A stretch of DNA of 64,000 nt from Anaeromyxobacter oryzae (GCF_023169945.1 NZ_AP025591.1:2006501-2070500); one strand, 5' to 3'. Shown: positions 1 through 8,909, counted from the stretch's first letter. Numbers and translations: made by a program. The notes: generated from the letters alone by a model not told the origin.

Positions 1-941
1 ACGAACACCGCGCCGGTGATGACCGCCACCCAGGAGCCGAAGCTCGCGAGCTTGTACTCGAGGGAGGCGACGAGGAGCGCCCCGACCGACGGCCCCATCA
101 CCGTCCCGAGCCCGCCGAGGAGCGTCATGAGGACGACCGATCCCGAGGTGTGCCAGTGCAGGTCCGGGAGCGCGGCGAACTGGTTCACGATGGCGCGGAG
201 CGAGCCCGCGAGCCCGGAGAGCGCGGCCGAGAGGACGAACGCGAGGAGCTTGAAGCGGGCGACGTCGTAGCCGAGCGACACCGCCCGCGGCTCGTTCTCG
301 CGGATCGCGCGGAGCACGTGGCCGAACGGCGAGTCGATGGTCCGGTGGATGAGCCAGAAGCCGCCGAGGAACACCGCGTAGGTGAAGTAGTACATCGAGA
401 AGGAGTGGCCGAGGTCGACGACGCCGAGGAGCCGCCCGCGCGGGATGCCCTGGAAGCCGTCCTCCCCGCCCGTCCACGGCAGCTGCACCGCGAGGAAGTA
501 CACGAGCTGCGCGAAGCCGAGGGTGATCATCGCGAAGTAGATGCCGGAGCGGCGGATCGCGAGGAGGCCGAAGACCAGGCCCATCAGCGTCGCGACGGCG
601 GTGCCGGCGAGCAGGCCGGCCTCCGTCGGGAGCCCGAGGTCGCGCGTGACGACGCCGGCGGCGTACGCCGCGGCGCCGAGGAACGCCGCGTGCCCGAACG
701 AGAGCAGGCCCGCGTACCCGAGGAGCAGGTTGAATGCGCTCGCGAACAGCGCGAGGCAGAGCACGTTCATCGCGAAGTCCGGGTAGACCACGTACGGCGC
801 GACGAGGCCGAGCACCACCATGAGCGCGTACGCCCAGAAGATCCGGCGGCGCCAGAGCGGCTCCGTAGTGGCGCTGGGCGTCGCCCCGGATCGCGCGCCG
901 CCTGCCGGATCCGCGCGGGGCGCGGCGGGATCGCGGCTCAC
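1..941 (-). CDS. livM: Branched-chain amino acid ABC transporter permease LivM (3' end cut by window edge)
   Basis: Second membrane-spanning subunit of a Liv/HAAT-type importer; with LivH it forms the channel for leucine, isoleucine, valine or related substrates. About 313 codons are visible and the C-terminus lies outside the window. The reverse-strand translation is strongly hydrophobic and carries LivM-like segments (NLLLGYAGLLSFGHAAFLG, then LAFVLSAALSGLAGSL). The start is GTG at 941, sharing GTGA with the stop of livH (938-940), so the two are translationally coupled. The first roughly 40 residues are a polar cytoplasmic leader. Part of the livH-livM unit behind livG-livF-binding protein on the same strand. 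Confidence 0.93.
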   Translation of the reverse strand, partial: MSRDPAAPRADPAGGARSGATPSATTEPLWRRRIFWAYALMVVLGLVAPYVVYPDFAMNVLCLALFASAFNLLLGYAGLLSFGHAAFLGAAAYAAGVVTRDLGLPTEAGLLAGTAVATLMGLVFGLLAIRRSGIYFAMITLGFAQLVYFLAVQLPWTGGEDGFQGIPRGRLLGVVDLGHSFSMYYFTYAVFLGGFWLIHRTIDSPFGHVLRAIRENEPRAVSLGYDVARFKLLAFVLSAALSGLAGSLRAIVNQFAALPDLHWHTSGSVVLMTLLGGLGTVMGPSVGALLVASLEYKLASFGSWVAVITGAVF

Positions 942-1816
942 CGCTCCCTCCCGAACAGCCCGGCGGGCCGCACGAGCAGCACCAGCGCCATCACGAGGAA
1001 GACCACCGCCGACGCGGCCTGTGGCCAGAAGAACTTCGTGAGCCCCTCCACGAGGCCGAGGCCGAGCCCGGTGACGATCGACCCGACGATCGAGCCCATC
1101 CCGCCGATCACCACCACCGCGAAGACCACGATCACGATCGAGGAGCCCATCATGGGCGTCACCTGGTAGATGGGCGCCGCCATCACCCCGGCGAACGCCG
1201 CGAGCGCCGCGCCGTAGCCGTACGTGATCGTGAACATGAGCGGGACGTTGACGCCGAACGCCTGGAGCAGGTGCGGGTTCTCGGTGCCGGCGCGGAGGTA
1301 CGCGCCGAGCCGGGTCCGCTCGATGACGAACCAGCTCGCGAAGCACACCGCGACGGAGACGAGCACGACCCAGGCGCGGTAGAGCGGCAGGTACATGAAC
1401 GAGAGCCGGACGCCGCCGCGCAGTGCCTCCGGGACCGGATACGAGTTCCCCGAGATCCCGTAGGCGTTCTGGAAGACGCCCTCGGCCACGAGCGCGAGCC
1501 CGAAGGTGAGGAGGAGGCCGTACAGGTTGTCGAGCCCGTACAGCCTCCGGAGCATCGTCCGCTCCACCCCGATCGCGAGCGCGCCCACCACGAGCGGCAC
1601 CGCGATCAGCGCGACCCAGTAGCTCACGCCGAACCGGGTGAGGCCGATCCACGCGAGGAACGCGCCGAGCATGTAGAGCGCGCCGTGCGCGAAGTTCACC
1701 ACGTTCAGGAGGCCGAAGATGATGGCCAGCCCGAGCGAGAGGAGCGCGTAGAACGACCCGTTGATGAGGCCGAGGAGCAGCTGCCCGAACAGTGCCTGGG
1801 TCATTGGGTCACGCAC
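938..1816 (-). CDS. livH: Branched-chain amino acid ABC transporter permease LivH
   Basis: Partner permease of LivM. The protein is 292 aa, usual for LivH, mostly hydrophobic, with the typical N-terminus (QLLLGLINGSFYALLSLGLA, then NVVNFAHGALYMLGAF). The longest frame starts at a GTG at 1816; an ATG at 1804 (MTQALFGQ) gives a start more like relatives, and neither has a strong ribosome-binding site, so the first four residues are uncertain. The stop overlaps the livM start by 4 nt. A 45-bp gap separates it from the upstream binding-protein gene. Confidence 0.93.
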   Translation of the reverse strand: MRDPMTQALFGQLLLGLINGSFYALLSLGLAIIFGLLNVVNFAHGALYMLGAFLAWIGLTRFGVSYWVALIAVPLVVGALAIGVERTMLRRLYGLDNLYGLLLTFGLALVAEGVFQNAYGISGNSYPVPEALRGGVRLSFMYLPLYRAWVVLVSVAVCFASWFVIERTRLGAYLRAGTENPHLLQAFGVNVPLMFTITYGYGAALAAFAGVMAAPIYQVTPMMGSSIVIVVFAVVVIGGMGSIVGSIVTGLGLGLVEGLTKFFWPQAASAVVFLVMALVLLVRPAGLFGRER

Positions 1817-1861
1817 GGTGACGGACCGGGCCGCACGACCGCCGCGCGGCCCGGCGCGCCC

Positions 1862-3076
1862 CTACTTCTTCACGAGCGGACACTTCGACTCGGAGAGCGG
1901 CGGGAACGCCTGGTCCGCGGGGATCGTCTTCACGATCTTGTAGTAGTCCCAGGGCTGCTTGGACTCGTTCGGCGCCTTCACCTCCGCGAGGTACATGTCG
2001 TGCCGGTGCAGCCCGTCGGGACCGATGCGGCCGTTCTTCGCGAAGAAGTCGTTCACCGGCGTGTCGCGCATCGACTTCATCACGGCGTCCGCGTCGTCGG
2101 TGCCGGTCGCCTTGATGGCGTTCAGGTAGTGCATCACCTCGGAGTAGACGCCCGCCTGGACCATCGTCGGCATCCTCTTGGTCCGCTCGAAGAAGCGCTT
2201 CGAGAACTTCCGGCTCGCGTCGTCCCGGTCCCAGTAGAACGCGGTGGTGAGGTACATGCCCTTCGCGGTGTCGAGGCCGAGGCTGTGGATGTCGGAGATG
2301 AAGACGAGGAGCCCGGCGAGGCTCTGCTTCGGCGCGACGCCGAACTCGTGCGCCTGCTTGATGGCGTTGATCGTGTCCGCCCCGGCGTTCGCGAGCCCGA
2401 TGATCTGCGCGCCCGACGACTGCGCCTGCAGCAGGTACGAGGAGAAGTCCGTCGTCGGGAACGGCGCCCGCACGTTGCCGAGCACCTTCCCGCCGGAGGC
2501 CTTCACCACGCTCATCGTGTCCTCCTCGAGCGTCCGGCCGAACACGTAGTCGGCGGTGATGAAGAACCAGCTCTTCCCGCCGGTCTCGACGACCGCCTTC
2601 CCCGTGCCGTGCGCCATCGCGTACGTGTCGTACGTGTAGTGGACGTTGTACGGCGTGCACTTCTCGCCGGTGATGGGGTCGGATCCCGGGCCGGAGAGGA
2701 GCGTGATCCGCTTCTTCGCCGCGGCGACGGGCATCACCGCGAGCGCGGTCGACGACGAGACGAGGTCGACGATGACGTCCACCTGCTCCTCGTCGATCCA
2801 GCGCCGCGCGATGTTCGAGGCGACGTCCGGCTTGTTCTGGTGATCGGCGGAGACCACCACGATCTTCGCGTTCCCGATCTTTCCGCCGAAGTCCTCCACC
2901 GCCAGCTGCGCGGCCGCGAGGGAGCCGGGGCCGGCGAGGTCGGAGTACGCGCCGGTCATGTCGGTGAGGACGCCGATCTTCACGATCCCGTCGGAGATCT
3001 TCCCGTCGGCGGCGGCCGCGCCGCCGGCCGCGGCGAGCGAGACGAGGGTGAGGGCGATGCGGGCGAGGCGTTCCAT
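1862..3076 (-). CDS. ABC transporter substrate-binding protein, LivK / Peripla_BP_6 type
   Basis: Periplasmic binding protein that captures the ligand for the adjacent Liv permeases. It is 404 aa with a signal peptide (positive MERLAR, hydrophobic ALTLVSLAAAGG, cleavage near AAAADG), followed by the family opening IVKIGVLTDMTGAYSDLAGPG and a motif SKCPLVKK at the end. A purine-rich GAGAGGAAGG ribosome-binding site lies about 10 nt before the ATG. Some relatives in this family bind amides, urea or aromatic acids rather than branched-chain amino acids, so the substrate cannot be fixed from sequence alone. Confidence 0.92.
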   Translation of the reverse strand: MERLARIALTLVSLAAAGGAAAADGKISDGIVKIGVLTDMTGAYSDLAGPGSLAAAQLAVEDFGGKIGNAKIVVVSADHQNKPDVASNIARRWIDEEQVDVIVDLVSSSTALAVMPVAAAKKRITLLSGPGSDPITGEKCTPYNVHYTYDTYAMAHGTGKAVVETGGKSWFFITADYVFGRTLEEDTMSVVKASGGKVLGNVRAPFPTTDFSSYLLQAQSSGAQIIGLANAGADTINAIKQAHEFGVAPKQSLAGLLVFISDIHSLGLDTAKGMYLTTAFYWDRDDASRKFSKRFFERTKRMPTMVQAGVYSEVMHYLNAIKATGTDDADAVMKSMRDTPVNDFFAKNGRIGPDGLHRHDMYLAEVKAPNESKQPWDYYKIVKTIPADQAFPPLSESKCPLVKK

Positions 3077-3109
3077 GCGCTTGGCCTTCCTCTCTGTTCG
3101 GCCTCTTGG

Positions 3110-3838
3110 CTACAGGCCGAGGAAACGGTGCAGCTGCTCGGTGCGGGCCTCGAGCGCGGCCGCGGGGATCTCGTCCACGATCCGGCCGTGCTCGAGGAGG
3201 TAGTGGCGGTCCGCGAGCGGCGCGACGAACCGGAAGTTCTGCTCGACGAGGACCACCGTGAAGCCGCGCTCCTTCAGCGCGCGCACCGCGCGGCCGAGCG
3301 CCTGGACGATCACCGGCGCGAGGCCCTCGGTGATCTCGTCGAGGAGCAGCAGCCGCGCGCCGGTCCGGAGGATGCGCGCCAGCGCCAGCATCTGCTGCTC
3401 GCCGCCGGAGAGCCGGCCACCGGGGCTCCTCCGCCGCTCGGCGAGGTTCGGGAACATCCGGTAGAGCTCGTCGACGCCCATCCCGCCGGAGGTGACGGGC
3501 GGGGGGAGCAGCAGGTTCTCCTCCGCCGTGAGGCTCGCGAAGATCCCGCGCTCCTCCGGGCAGTAGCCGAGGCCGAGGTGGACGATCCGGTGCGGCGGGA
3601 GGCCGATGGTCTCGCGCCCGTTCACCATCACCGACCCGCTCCGCTTCCCGACGAGGCCGAGGATCGCCTTCAGCGTCGTCGTCCGCCCGGAGCCGTTCCG
3701 GCCGAGGAGGGTCACGAGCTCGCCCTTCGCGACCTGGAGGTCGATGCCGTGGAGGACGTGGGACTCGCCGTAGAACGCGTGCAGCCCCGCGACCCGGAGC
3801 AGCTCGTGACTCGGCGTGAACGCGCTCACCCCCGTCAC
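3110..3838 (-). CDS. livF: Branched-chain amino acid ABC transporter ATP-binding protein LivF
   Basis: One of two ATPases that drive the Liv importer. It is 242 aa with Walker A written LLGRNGSGRTTTLKAI: the usual GxGKT lysine position reads GSGRTT, so the Walker A lysine appears replaced by arginine, which is worth noting. The signature LSGGEQQMLALARIL, Walker B LLLLDEITEGLAP and the switch histidine region (VLVEQNF) are present. The start is GTG at 3838, sharing GTGA with the livG stop; a second in-frame GTG lies 9 nt downstream. The downstream neighbour is the binding-protein gene. Confidence 0.92.
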   Translation of the reverse strand: MTGVSAFTPSHELLRVAGLHAFYGESHVLHGIDLQVAKGELVTLLGRNGSGRTTTLKAILGLVGKRSGSVMVNGRETIGLPPHRIVHLGLGYCPEERGIFASLTAEENLLLPPPVTSGGMGVDELYRMFPNLAERRRSPGGRLSGGEQQMLALARILRTGARLLLLDEITEGLAPVIVQALGRAVRALKERGFTVVLVEQNFRFVAPLADRHYLLEHGRIVDEIPAAALEARTEQLHRFLGL

Positions 3839-4584
3839 GCCGCTCCCCCGATGTACGCCTCGAGGACGCGCGGATCCCGCGAGACCTCGTCGTACGGCCC
3901 CTCCGCGAGGACGCTCCCGCGCTGGAGCACCGTGATCCGGTGGCAGAGGTCGGCGACGACCGAGAGGTTGTGCTCCACCATCAGCACCGTCCGCCGGGCG
4001 GCGACCTTCCGGATGAGCGCGACGACGCGGCCGACGTCCTCGTGGCCCATCCCCTGCGTCGGCTCGTCGAGGAGCACCAGCTCCGGGTCGAGCGCGAGCG
4101 TGGTCGCGAGCTCGAGGGCGCGCTTCCGGCCGTACGGCAGCTCGACCGCGATCGTGTCGCGGAACGCGGCGAGGTCGACGGCCTCGAGGAGCTCGAGCGC
4201 GCGGTCGTCGAGCACCTGGAGCGTTCGCGGCGACCGCCAGAAGTGGTACGCGGTGCCGAGGGTCCGCTGGAGCGCGACCCGCACGTTCTCGAGGACCGAG
4301 AGGTTCGGGAACACCGCCGAGATCTGGAACGATCGCACGACGCCCATCCGCGCCACCGCCGCGGGTGCGGTCCGGGTGATGTCCTTCCCCGCGAAGTGGA
4401 TCGTCCCGGCGGTCGGCTCGAGGAACTTCGTGAGGAGGTTGAAGACGGTGGTCTTGCCGGCGCCGTTCGGGCCGATGAGCGCGTGGATGGCGCCGCGGCG
4501 GACTCGGAGGTCGACGCCGCTCACCGCGACGAAGCCGGCGAACTCCTTCGTGAGGCGACGCGTCTCGAGGATGACGTCGTCCAT
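3835..4584 (-). CDS. livG: Branched-chain amino acid ABC transporter ATP-binding protein LivG
   Basis: First gene of the Liv operon on the minus strand. It is 249 aa from ATG 4584 (MDDVILETRRLTKEF). Intact Walker A (IGPNGAGKTTVFNLL), an ABC signature in weakened form (LPYGRKRALELATTLA, as often seen in LivG), Walker B (LVLLDEPTQGM) and switch histidine (MVEHNLSVV). An in-frame ATG 15 nt upstream (MRRSGMDD) is possible, but GGAGTGGA just before 4584 fits the chosen start. Because its Walker A is intact while LivF has an altered one, LivG may carry most of the hydrolysis in a LivFG heterodimer (inference). Confidence 0.93.
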   Translation of the reverse strand: MDDVILETRRLTKEFAGFVAVSGVDLRVRRGAIHALIGPNGAGKTTVFNLLTKFLEPTAGTIHFAGKDITRTAPAAVARMGVVRSFQISAVFPNLSVLENVRVALQRTLGTAYHFWRSPRTLQVLDDRALELLEAVDLAAFRDTIAVELPYGRKRALELATTLALDPELVLLDEPTQGMGHEDVGRVVALIRKVAARRTVLMVEHNLSVVADLCHRITVLQRGSVLAEGPYDEVSRDPRVLEAYIGGAA

Positions 4585-4740
4585 TCCACTCCGGCGCATG
4601 CGACGAGGTGTCCACGTCTTCTTGCGCCCTGCGAAGGGTTCTTCAAGCACCTGTCCAGGGCTGTCGCGCCGGACCCGGGGCCTTGACGCACCGTGACGAG
4701 GAGAGGGCGCGGACGCGGCAGCGGGCGCCCCGGCGGGACG

Positions 4741-4813
4741 AAAATGCTCTGGGTTCGGTCGGATGCCGTGGGATCCCCGGGGGCCCCCGGGAATTACTCT
4801 GGGTCCGGTGGAT
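4741..4813. promoter_or_regulatory. Liv operon upstream region with a direct repeat flanking a perfect GC palindrome
   Basis: The 332-bp gap between livG and the Fur-family gene (4585-4916) has no convincing gene. It holds two imperfect 23-bp direct repeats (4741-4763 and 4791-4813, shared core CTCTGGGT-CGGT, offset exactly 50 bp), with a perfect 16-bp palindrome of C and G runs between them at 4776-4791. The arrangement looks like a regulatory site for the minus-strand Liv genes; no promoter hexamers could be assigned with confidence. Confidence 0.4.
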
Positions 4814-4916
4814 CTGGCGCGAATCGTCCCGCGCCTTCGCGCGGCTCCGCGGCCGCCCGCACGGAGCGTCCGGGCTTCCGGCAACGGAGGATGGCTGGAC
4901 GAACGCCGGGCTACGT

Positions 4917-5453
4917 CTACGCCGCGCCGCTCGCCGTCTTCGGGGCGGGGGCGGCGCTGGCGCGGGCCGCCTCCTTCGCGAGGCAGTCGGGGCAGGTGCC
5001 GACGAGCTCGTGGTGATGGCCCTCGAGCCGGAAGCCGTAGCGCGTCGCGACCTCCTTCTGGAGGATCTCGAACGCCTCGAACTCGAACTCGACGACCCTC
5101 CGGCAGGTCATGCAGAGGAGGTGGTCGTGGTGCTGCCGGCCGAAGGTCGTCTCGTAGCTCTTCGAGTCGCCCGCGACGATCGCCGGCTGGAGGATCCCGG
5201 CCTCCGCAAGGAGCGGCAGCGTCCGGTACACGGTCGCCTTCGAGCCGCGGATCCCGCGCTGCTTGAGGTCGTGGATCAGCTCCTCGATCGGATAATGCCC
5301 CTGCCGGGCGAGCGCCGCCTCGACGATGGCCGCCCGCGCCTCCGTGAGCCGGAGGTCCTTCCTGTGGAGGAACCGCTCGAAGCGCTCGAGCGCCTCCTGC
5401 GTGCGGGGCTCTGCCGTGACCGTCACGTCTCCCTCGGTGCGACCCGTTCTCAC
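4917..5453 (-). CDS. Fur-family metal-dependent transcriptional regulator
   Basis: Winged-helix repressor of the Fur/PerR/Zur family, 178 aa. The DNA-binding helix region GIRGSKATVYRTLPLL and the metal-binding segment RQHHDHLLCMTCRRVVEFE are typical, followed by a second CxxC (GTCPDC) after GHHHELV, which gives two pairs of structural cysteines. The Ala-rich tail is not part of the family core. The longest frame starts at GTG 5453; a GTG at 5426 preceded by GAGGGAGAC is an equally good start. The gene is divergent from dacB with a 134-bp shared upstream region. Whether it senses iron, peroxide or zinc cannot be decided here. Confidence 0.88.
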   Translation of the reverse strand: MRTGRTEGDVTVTAEPRTQEALERFERFLHRKDLRLTEARAAIVEAALARQGHYPIEELIHDLKQRGIRGSKATVYRTLPLLAEAGILQPAIVAGDSKSYETTFGRQHHDHLLCMTCRRVVEFEFEAFEILQKEVATRYGFRLEGHHHELVGTCPDCLAKEAARASAAPAPKTASGAA

Positions 5454-5587
5454 AGCGCCGTACCCTATCGGCCGGCCGTCGGCCGTGTCAACGTTCGCCT
5501 GAAATACCGCAGCCGGTCCGGAGGGTTCAACGGGGAGCGCTCCCCCGTGCCCTGTCCACCCGCCCGGCCTTCCGGTAAAGGAACCGT

Positions 5588-7777
5588 GTGACTCGCCCCG
5601 CTCGCCGCGCGCTCGCCGCGGCCGTCCTGTCGGCCCTCGCCTCCCTCCCCGCCCTCGCCCGCCCCGCCGATCCTCCCCCGCACGACGTCGACGCGGCGCT
5701 CCGCGCCATCGTGGACGGGACGCCGCTCGCGGGTGCCCGCGCCGGCATCCTCGTCGCCGACGTCGCCACCGGGAAGGTGCTCTACGCGAGGGACGCCGAC
5801 GTCCTCCTGAACCCGGCGTCCAACGTGAAGCTGTTCACGTCGGCGGCGGCGCTCGCGCGCCTCGGGCCCGAGTACCGGTTCGCGACCGAGTTCCTCGTCG
5901 ACCCGGGCCAGGCGGCGGCGCCCTCGCCGAAGACGCTCTACGTCCGCGGCAGGGGTGACCCGTCCATCGTGACCGAGCGGCTCTGGGGGATCACCGGCGA
6001 CCTCGAGCACCTCGGGCTCGAGCGCGTCGGCGAGATCGTCGTCGACGACTCGTTCTTCGACGGCGAGCGGACCGGTCCCGGGTTCGACCAGGAGGGCGGC
6101 GACAACGCCTATCTCGCGCCCACCGGCGCGCTCTCGCTCAACTTCAACACCATCGCGGTCCACGTCGGCCCCGGCGACCGGAAGGGCCTCCGCGGCAAGG
6201 TCGAGCTCGAGCCTGCCTGCGACCACTTCGACGTCGAGAACCGGACCACCACCGTCGCCGCCAACGCGCGCCGCCGCGTGACGATCTCCACCATGCGCGT
6301 GAACGGACGGCAGAAGATCGTCGTCGAGGGCCGCCTGCCCCTCGGCAGCCGCCCGCAGGCGAGCTGGCGGAAGATCGAGGATCCGGCGCTCTACTTCGGG
6401 AGCGCCCTCAAGCGGCTCCTCGAGCTCCGCGGCGTGAAGGTCGGGAAGGTGCGCGCCGGCGCGGCGCCGCAGGGCGCCCGGCTCGTGTACGTCTCCGAGT
6501 CCGAGGCCCTCGCCGAGATCGTGCGGAAGCTCAACAAGACCTCGAACAACTTCACCGCGGAGCAAATCCTCGAGACGCTCGGCGCCGAGGCGAAGGGCGC
6601 GCCGGGCAGCTGGCCGAAGGGCGTCTCCGCGGTCGAGGACTTCCTCGCCGACGCCGGGATCCCGCGCGGCGCGTACGTGATGAAGAACGGCTCGGGGCTG
6701 AACGACACGAACCGCTTCAGCGCGCGCCAGGTCGTGACGCTCCTCCGCCACATGTACGCGCGCTTCCCGCTCCAGGCGGAGTACCTCGCCTCGCTGCCGG
6801 TCGCGGGCCGGGACGGGACCATCCGCTGGCGGATGGAGGGCACCGAGGCGGCCGGCCGGCTCCGCGCCAAGACCGGCACGCTCGAGAACGTGACGAGCCT
6901 CTCCGGCTACGTCGAGACCGCCGGCCACGAGACGCTCGCGTTCGCGGTGCTCGTGAACGACTACCCCGGCCGGGCGGCCGGCGTGGTGCGGGCGGTGGAC
7001 GCCATCGGCGGCGCCCTCGCCGCGAGCGGCGGGCCCGCGGCCGGGCTCGGCGCCGCGGTGGCGCTCGCGAAGGCGCCGGCGCCGGCCGTCCCAGCGGCGG
7101 CGCCCTCCGCGCTCACCGAGACGGTGAAGACGTACTACGCGCTCGGGCGCGCCGGCGATCCGCGGAACATCCCGTTCCTGCAGACGGCGCTCCGCAGCGA
7201 GACGGATCCCGCGCTGCGGCTCGCCATCGGCGAGTGCATCTACCTGTCGGACACGGACGCCGACTCCGCGAAGCGGGCGTTCCTCGAGGCGCTGTCCCCG
7301 GACTCGCAGGTGCTGGGCCGGCTCTGGGCCGCGGCGGCGGGCGAGTCGCCCGCGCCGGTCGTCTCGTCCCTCGGCGACCTCGCCGCCGAGGGCTCCCCGG
7401 ACGCGCTCGCGAGGCTCGTCGAGCTCGCGCCGGCGTCGGCGCTCGACGGCCGCCTCGCCATGGCGATCTCCGACGCCCTCGCTGGCGTCGCCGCGAGCGC
7501 GCCGGAGGAGCTCGTCCAGGCGCTCCGGGGCGCGCCCGGCCCCGCCGTCGAGGCCGCGATCGGCGCGCTCGGCGCGGGGCTCGCGCGCTCCGAGGAGCCC
7601 GACCATCCGTTCCCGGCGGTCCTCCGCGCCATGGGCGCGAAGCAAGGCGAGCTCGCCGCGTTCGCCCGCGCCCTCCTGCCGCGCATCGAGGAGGGCGAGA
7701 AGGCCGGCACGGCTACCCGGACCGCGCCCTCGCTCGTCCCCGCCTCGAGCACGAACGTGCCCGCCCGGGCCCACTAG
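5588..7777 (+). CDS. dacB: D-alanyl-D-alanine carboxypeptidase/endopeptidase, PBP4 (DacB) type, with C-terminal extension
   Basis: Periplasmic class C penicillin-binding protein that trims or cleaves peptidoglycan cross-links. A signal peptide (ALAAAVLSALASLPALA) is followed by the catalytic tetrad S78-N-V-K81, the S319-N-N triad and K428-T-G. The penicilloyl-serine core ends near residue 480. The protein then runs another 240 residues (total 729 aa) through an Ala/Pro linker into Ala- and Leu-rich helical repeats that resemble HEAT/TPR units, an unusual extension for PBP4. GTG start with AAAGGAA just upstream. It precedes ssb by 87 bp. Confidence 0.92.
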   Translation: MTRPARRALAAAVLSALASLPALARPADPPPHDVDAALRAIVDGTPLAGARAGILVADVATGKVLYARDADVLLNPASNVKLFTSAAALARLGPEYRFATEFLVDPGQAAAPSPKTLYVRGRGDPSIVTERLWGITGDLEHLGLERVGEIVVDDSFFDGERTGPGFDQEGGDNAYLAPTGALSLNFNTIAVHVGPGDRKGLRGKVELEPACDHFDVENRTTTVAANARRRVTISTMRVNGRQKIVVEGRLPLGSRPQASWRKIEDPALYFGSALKRLLELRGVKVGKVRAGAAPQGARLVYVSESEALAEIVRKLNKTSNNFTAEQILETLGAEAKGAPGSWPKGVSAVEDFLADAGIPRGAYVMKNGSGLNDTNRFSARQVVTLLRHMYARFPLQAEYLASLPVAGRDGTIRWRMEGTEAAGRLRAKTGTLENVTSLSGYVETAGHETLAFAVLVNDYPGRAAGVVRAVDAIGGALAASGGPAAGLGAAVALAKAPAPAVPAAAPSALTETVKTYYALGRAGDPRNIPFLQTALRSETDPALRLAIGECIYLSDTDADSAKRAFLEALSPDSQVLGRLWAAAAGESPAPVVSSLGDLAAEGSPDALARLVELAPASALDGRLAMAISDALAGVAASAPEELVQALRGAPGPAVEAAIGALGAGLARSEEPDHPFPAVLRAMGAKQGELAAFARALLPRIEEGEKAGTATRTAPSLVPASSTNVPARAH

Positions 7778-7864
7778 GCGCCCGTGTCAGACGCGGCTGC
7801 TACGGTCGTGCCCTCACACGAAACGCCTGCGGCCAGCGCAGGCCACGCCTAGGAGACGATCGCC

Positions 7865-8350
7865 ATGGTGAACAGGGTCATCCTCGTCGGGAACCTCGGT
7901 AAGGATCCCGAGGTCCGCTACACGTCCGGCGGCCAGGCGGTCGCGAACCTCCGCATCGCCACCTCCCGCTCCTGGACCGACAAGCAGTCGGGGCAGCGCA
8001 AGGAGGAGACGGAGTGGCATGACGTCGAGGTGTGGGGCAAGCAGGCCGAGCAGTGCGGCGAGTACCTCTCGAAGGGCCGCCAGGTCTACGTCGAGGGCCG
8101 CCTCAAGACCGACAAGTGGCAGGACAAGGCGTCCGGCCAGGAGCGGTCGAAGGTGAAGGTGGTCGCCGAGACCGTCCGGTTCCTGGGCGGAGGCGCCGGT
8201 GGCGGCGGCCGCGGCGCGGGTGGCGCCGGCGGCGGTCGCCCGCACGCGGAGGAGCCGCCGGGCGGCTTCGAGGAGCCGGACATGGGGCCCGGCCCGAGCG
8301 GCGGTGGTGGTGGTGGCGGCGGCGGCGGGCCGGACGACATCCCGTTCTAG
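7865..8350 (+). CDS. ssb: Single-stranded DNA-binding protein
   Basis: Homotetrameric ssDNA-binding protein used in replication, repair and recombination. It is 161 aa: an OB fold over residues 1-110 ([42 protein letters not shown]), then a glycine-rich flexible tail ending in the acidic tip PDDIPF, which docks partner proteins. A GGAGA ribosome-binding site precedes the ATG. Followed by a strong intrinsic terminator, so it ends its transcript. Confidence 0.97.
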   Translation: MVNRVILVGNLGKDPEVRYTSGGQAVANLRIATSRSWTDKQSGQRKEETEWHDVEVWGKQAEQCGEYLSKGRQVYVEGRLKTDKWQDKASGQERSKVKVVAETVRFLGGGAGGGGRGAGGAGGGRPHAEEPPGGFEEPDMGPGPSGGGGGGGGGGPDDIPF

Positions 8351-8406
8351 GTTTCGAAGCTCAGGTGGGCGGACGCCGCGACTGCGCGCCAGCCCGCCGA
8401 TCGCGA

Positions 8407-8436
8407 GGCGCGGACCGAGAGGTCCGCGCCTTTTTT
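8407..8436 (+). terminator. Rho-independent terminator of ssb
   Basis: A perfect 10-bp stem GGCGCGGACC (8407-8416) and GGTCCGCGCC (8421-8430) with loop GAGA is followed directly by six T residues (8431-8436). It lies 56 bp after the ssb stop codon. Confidence 0.95.
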
Positions 8437-8909
8437 CATGGCCGGAGAGGACCACGCGCCGCGCTGGCGAGTGACATCGCGCGCTCCGCGCCCCGGCCAC
8501 GCAGAGCCTCGGGCGCCGCGGCGCTCGGCGCGCCAGCGTGACCGGGCGCCTGTCGCCGCCGACCCATAGGTCAAGTTCACCCTCGGTTGCTCCCCGGTGC
8601 GCCATCCCCGCATCCACGGCCGGGTAAGCGCCGCCGGGGACGCCGCTTCCCGAGGTGCGAGGCGACCCGGCGCCGCGAGACGTCCGGCGCCCGCGCCGGG
8701 CGACCCGTCGAGCAGCACGCGGCGGGTGTTAACTTTACGTTAACCGTTTCACGATCCGTCCACCATAGTGAAAACACTAGATCACGGAACGTAACGGTCG
8801 CTGAAACACGTCCGCGACGGACCCGACCTCGACGGAGCCAGGACCCCCACGCGCTCCGCGTGTCCCGATCCTTGCAGGACCCTCGGCCACACCACGGCTC
8901 GAGCCCGCG
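8437..8909 (+). promoter_or_regulatory. AT-richer control region upstream of the chemosensory operon
   Basis: No gene is visible in these 473 bp. Around 8728-8785 the base composition drops sharply. Two GTTAAC palindromes lie 11 bp apart (8728-8733 and 8739-8744), followed by the inverted repeat TAGTG-AAAA-CACTA (8766-8779). A loose promoter reading TTAACC (8740-8745), an 18-bp spacer and CATAGT is possible. This is the only plausible promoter for the genes from 8910 to 15059. Confidence 0.5.

Noticed and set aside
1271..4696. A very long plus-strand open frame (over 1100 codons) opposite the Liv genes
   Set aside because: It is antisense to five well-identified Liv genes, is Arg/Glu/His-rich and has no domain. 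Such frames arise because the real genes use G/C at third positions.
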